Shown here piece after piece: positions 61,385 to 64,000 of a stretch of DNA of 64,000 bases. Under the pieces are notes generated by a model. The model was not told where the DNA came from, made no database searches, and saw only the letters and a program-made list of their open reading frames with translations. The DNA lies in NCBI GenBank assembly GCA_033439265.1, contig JAVTVX010000010.1:8060001-8124000 (forward strand), given 5' to 3'. The stretch comes from Dillenia suffruticosa. Lineage: Eukaryota > Streptophyta > Magnoliopsida > Dilleniales > Dilleniaceae. The translations under genes and the position numbers were made by a program. Position 1 is the stretch's first letter; the number at the start of each line of letters is the position of its first letter.

Positions 61385-62190
61385 CTATAATGAATGGTAA
61401 TGGTAATATGTATTGTACAGAAATGGTAATAAGTGATAACGAATGATATTAATCATGAAATGATATGAGTATAATAGATCGTAAGAAGCGGTCACAAGTG
61501 GTCACAATTGGTAATAAGTGGTAATAAGTAATAATTGATATTTCTCAACAAGTGTGCATGATAACAAAGTGGTGTATTCAAATTGTAAGAAGTGGTAAGA
61601 AGTAATATTGTGTGCATTGACAAGTGGTATGTTATATAACCAAGTAATATTCCTTGTGTATGAAATGTATTTTTGTTAAATTATATCATCATTTGTTTTC
61701 TAATGGTAATGATATGAGTATAATAGACGGTAACAAGTGGTAATAAAGTGTGCATGGTAACAAATAGTATATTCAAATTGTAAGAAGTAGTAATAAGTAA
61801 TCTTCCTTGTGTGCATGATAACGAGTGACAAGCGGTATATTATATATGAGTGACAATAATTTTGTTAGATTATATAATTCCTCCATCTAATATACTTTAA
61901 TGAATGGTAATGGTAATATATAGTGTACAGAAATGATAATAATATGTTGTATTGAATGGTAATGATAATATGTAGAAATGGTAATAAGTGATAACAAGGA
62001 GTATAATAGATGGTAACAAGTGGTAATAAGTAATAACTAATATTTCTCAACGTGCATGGTGCATGGTAACAAATGGTATATTCAAATTATAAGAAGTGGT
62101 AATAAGTAATAATCCTTCTGTGCAGATGATAACGAGTGACAAGTGGTATATTTAAGTGGTAACAAGTGATAACAAGTTTGAATAACAATA
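61385..62190. repeat. GTAATAAGT-type minisatellite, block 3, with ~300-500-bp higher-order repeats
   Basis: Dense AGTGGTAATAAGTAATAA, GGTAACAAGTGGTAA words. Longer segments recur: GAATGGTAATGGTAATAT...TGTACAGAAAT at 61391 and 61903, and GTGCATGGTAACAAA...TATTCAAATTGTAAGAAG at about 61548, 61750 and 62053. Lies directly downstream of TNP2. Confidence 0.78.
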
Positions 62191-62855
62191 CAAATATATT
62201 ATTATTACAAAATAATTGGTTTTTATATAAATATTTAAGTGAAAATTATATTTAATCTTTGTTTAAATTTAGTTAAGCAACCAATGCAATTTGCAATTAT
62301 AATTATTTAATTATATGTTATGTAGTAATTGGAAGGTTATAATACATATGGACATAAGTTAACAAGTGAATGTGGAACTAAAAATAAAAATAAGAGTGTG
62401 TAGAGAAAAAGGAGAGGATAAATATCTTATTTTTTATTTTTCATTAATATAATAAAATAATAACTACCAACATAATAAAATAATATTAAATATAATTTAA
62501 ATAATATTAAATATGAGGTAACATAATTAATTATATCATTACATTTCATTTCATAATTTCATCCTCAATTATAAAATCAAAAATTAAATAAGTATTGTGA
62601 TTATGTGGTATAATAAGTATTATTGGTATAATTATCACTATAATAATATAATAATGATATAATAACAAAAGATATAATAAAATATATTAATATTAGAGTG
62701 ATAATGTAGTAATAAAAGAATGTAATAATAAAAAAAAATGTTGTCACAAATAAAAAAATATTTGTGTGTGGATGTGTACTAATGATAATGATAAAATGGA
62801 GGTAAAGGAAAAGTAGGTAAAGAAAATGATAATATTTTCCAAATTGTATATATGC

Positions 62856-62893
<38 letters not shown>

Positions 62894-63472
62894 CGAGTCA
62901 TTGCACCACTCCTCTAAATTTCTAATTCTCAGCCAAAATCACATTTCTATAAAAAAAATTAAACTATGAATTAATTAATATTATTAATTTAAATAACGAA
63001 ATAACTACAATGAAGTAAGAAATGTTGTGAAGTTTTAAAAAATGGTAAAATATTAAAAAATGGGGTAATAAATAAAAGTGTGAAAAAAGCGGGAAAAAAT
63101 TACGCTATAAATTATTATTCAAAATATCAAAACTTTTCTTTCCCTCCAAAACCTCTCTAAATATATTATAAATCATTCGTCTCTTTCCCTCCAAAACTCT
63201 TCAAATATATATTAGAAATCATTTTGCCCTCCAAAAACTCTCCAAATATATAACAGAAATCTTTCCGCTTGTTCCATCATAAAAACTCTCCTCTACTCGA
63301 TACCTCTCCTCCTCTCAAAACTTTCAAAACTTCTAACTCAACCAAAATTTTATTAGGTCCTTAATCACTATAATATATCTCCATTGCTGAAAAGGTAATC
63401 ATTTTTTTTTAATAAAAAGTTGGTTGTACTGTTTTTAAAAAAAATTTTAACTTTTTTTAGATTGTGATAAAT
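62191..63472. other. AT-rich spacer and 5' UTR of the TnpA-like gene
   Basis: An (AT)n(GT)n compound microsatellite is at about 62855-62893. CTCTCCAAATATAT / CTCTAAATATATTA words repeat three times at 63150-63250. A likely 5' UTR intron has donor AAAAG|GTAATC near 63394 and acceptor TTTTTAG near 63460. Confidence 0.5.
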
Positions 63473-64000
63473 ATGGGACGAACTAAACGACGGATGATTA
63501 TTGTGGCTGATCACGAAGAATCACAACCATCCCAAGAACAGGTTGAGTCTGAAGAACTCCAGTCATCATCCCAGGATGTTACCCCAGGTTTGGTTAAAAA
63601 ATAAATACATTTTCGTGAGGTGATTAATAATTATCTATTTCTAATTTTTTATTTTTAACAGTTGTCAAGAAATGTAGAGGGCCAACGCGATGTCAAGATG
63701 TTTGGGACTTAGAAAAAGGAAAACGAATGATGGTTGAAATGAACGAATTAAATCAACCAATAGGAATTGATGGTACAATTTTTACCAGATTTCTGGGCTC
63801 TATAGTCAGAGTGCATTCCATTGCTCCAATAAACTATAAGACTTGGCGTGATATGCCAATAGAGTATAAAGAGGATATGTGGAAAATTGTACAGGTATTT
63901 AGTTTTATTAATTGTTTAATGGTTAATAGTATAAATGAAAATTAATATACCTAATTTTATTTTATTTTTTGTAGTCAAAGATTTCTTTCAATCCACTCAG
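63473..64000 (+). CDS. Transposase_24/TnpA-like gene of the CACTA element, 5' part
   Basis: Exons 63473-63587, 63662-63894 and 63975 onward (cut by the window end); all GT-AG and in frame, about 125 codons visible. Begins MGRTKRRMIIVADHEESQPS, a basic then acidic/Gln-rich N-terminus. It then reads KKCRGPTRCQDVW, GIDGTIFTRFLGSIVRVHS, APINYKTWRDMP and YKEDMWKIVQ, the opening of the plant En/Spm transposase family domain (Transposase_24), in which RGPT and a W-x-x-M/I-P stretch are usual. In Spm the TnpA-type protein binds subterminal repeats and regulates the element. No stop is seen in the visible part, in contrast to TNP2. Confidence 0.8.

Larger units (their letters stand above)
47540..64000 (+). 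mobile_element. Large CACTA-type element, left part (right end beyond window)
   Basis: Starts CACTACAAAATTAAATCC at 47540. Next come short subterminal repeats of the GTCGGTAAA / CGTCGATAAAA kind (47570-47780), then several gene modules known from plant CACTA and related elements: an Ulp1/C48 protease gene (-), a putative plant transposon protein ORF (+), TNP2 transposase (+) and a Transposase_24/TnpA-like gene (+). Non-coding parts hold GTAATAAGT-type minisatellites and GC palindromic islands. No TAGTG terminus was seen before 64000, so the element would be at least 16.4 kb. It remains possible that two elements are joined here, one holding the protease gene and one holding TNP2. Confidence 0.72.

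Overview
This window is nuclear DNA of a flowering plant, most likely a eudicot. The evidence is GT-AG introns, a group IIe WRKY gene, a DYW-type PPR gene, abundant AT-rich spacer, and plant-type LINE, Ty1/copia, Ty3/gypsy chromovirus and CACTA elements. The species cannot be told from the sequence. Only two ordinary host genes are convincing: a three-exon WRKY22/27-like transcription factor (30127-31456, +) and an intronless PPR-DYW protein (38468-41191, -). Almost everything else is mobile DNA or its debris.

Layout. 1-1760: 5'-truncated, internally deleted L1-type LINE (-). 1761-5599: AT-rich spacer. 5600-28680: a satellite-like family of ~226-230 bp units that carries two broken DNA-level copies of the 5' part of the WRKY gene and has been split by nested insertions. 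A copia element (6817-17266, TSD atcaa) sits inside WRKY copy A. A 2.77-kb non-autonomous CACTA element (14469-17237, TSD tat) sits inside the 3' LTR of that copia. A chromovirus-type gypsy element (18586-28215, TSD aatct) sits inside a repeat unit. 28681-31456: promoter and gene body of the intact WRKY. 35281-37748: solo gypsy LTR (-) with perfect TSD ttaaa. 38468-41191: PPR gene. 42375-47067: decayed copia element (-).

47540 to the window end looks like one large CACTA-type element (>=16.4 kb; the right end is not in view). It begins with a CACTACAAAAT terminus and GTCGGTAAA-like subterminal repeats. It carries (a) a 13-exon Ulp1/C48 cysteine-protease gene on the minus strand with all four catalytic positions and a fully open model if one alternative acceptor is used; (b) a divergently placed ORF resembling the putative plant transposon protein domain, with one frameshift in a poly-A run; (c) a TNP2 transposase gene with four in-frame stops; (d) the first exons of a Transposase_24/TnpA-like gene. 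Two GC-rich islands made of short palindromes and a cluster of six TTTTGGCGC (E2F-like) motifs lie in its non-coding parts. The TNP2 copy is dead, but the protease gene and the visible TnpA-like exons look preserved, so this is a decaying or mixed-constraint element rather than uniform junk.

All calls come from reading the sequence and from remembered family features. No database search was run.
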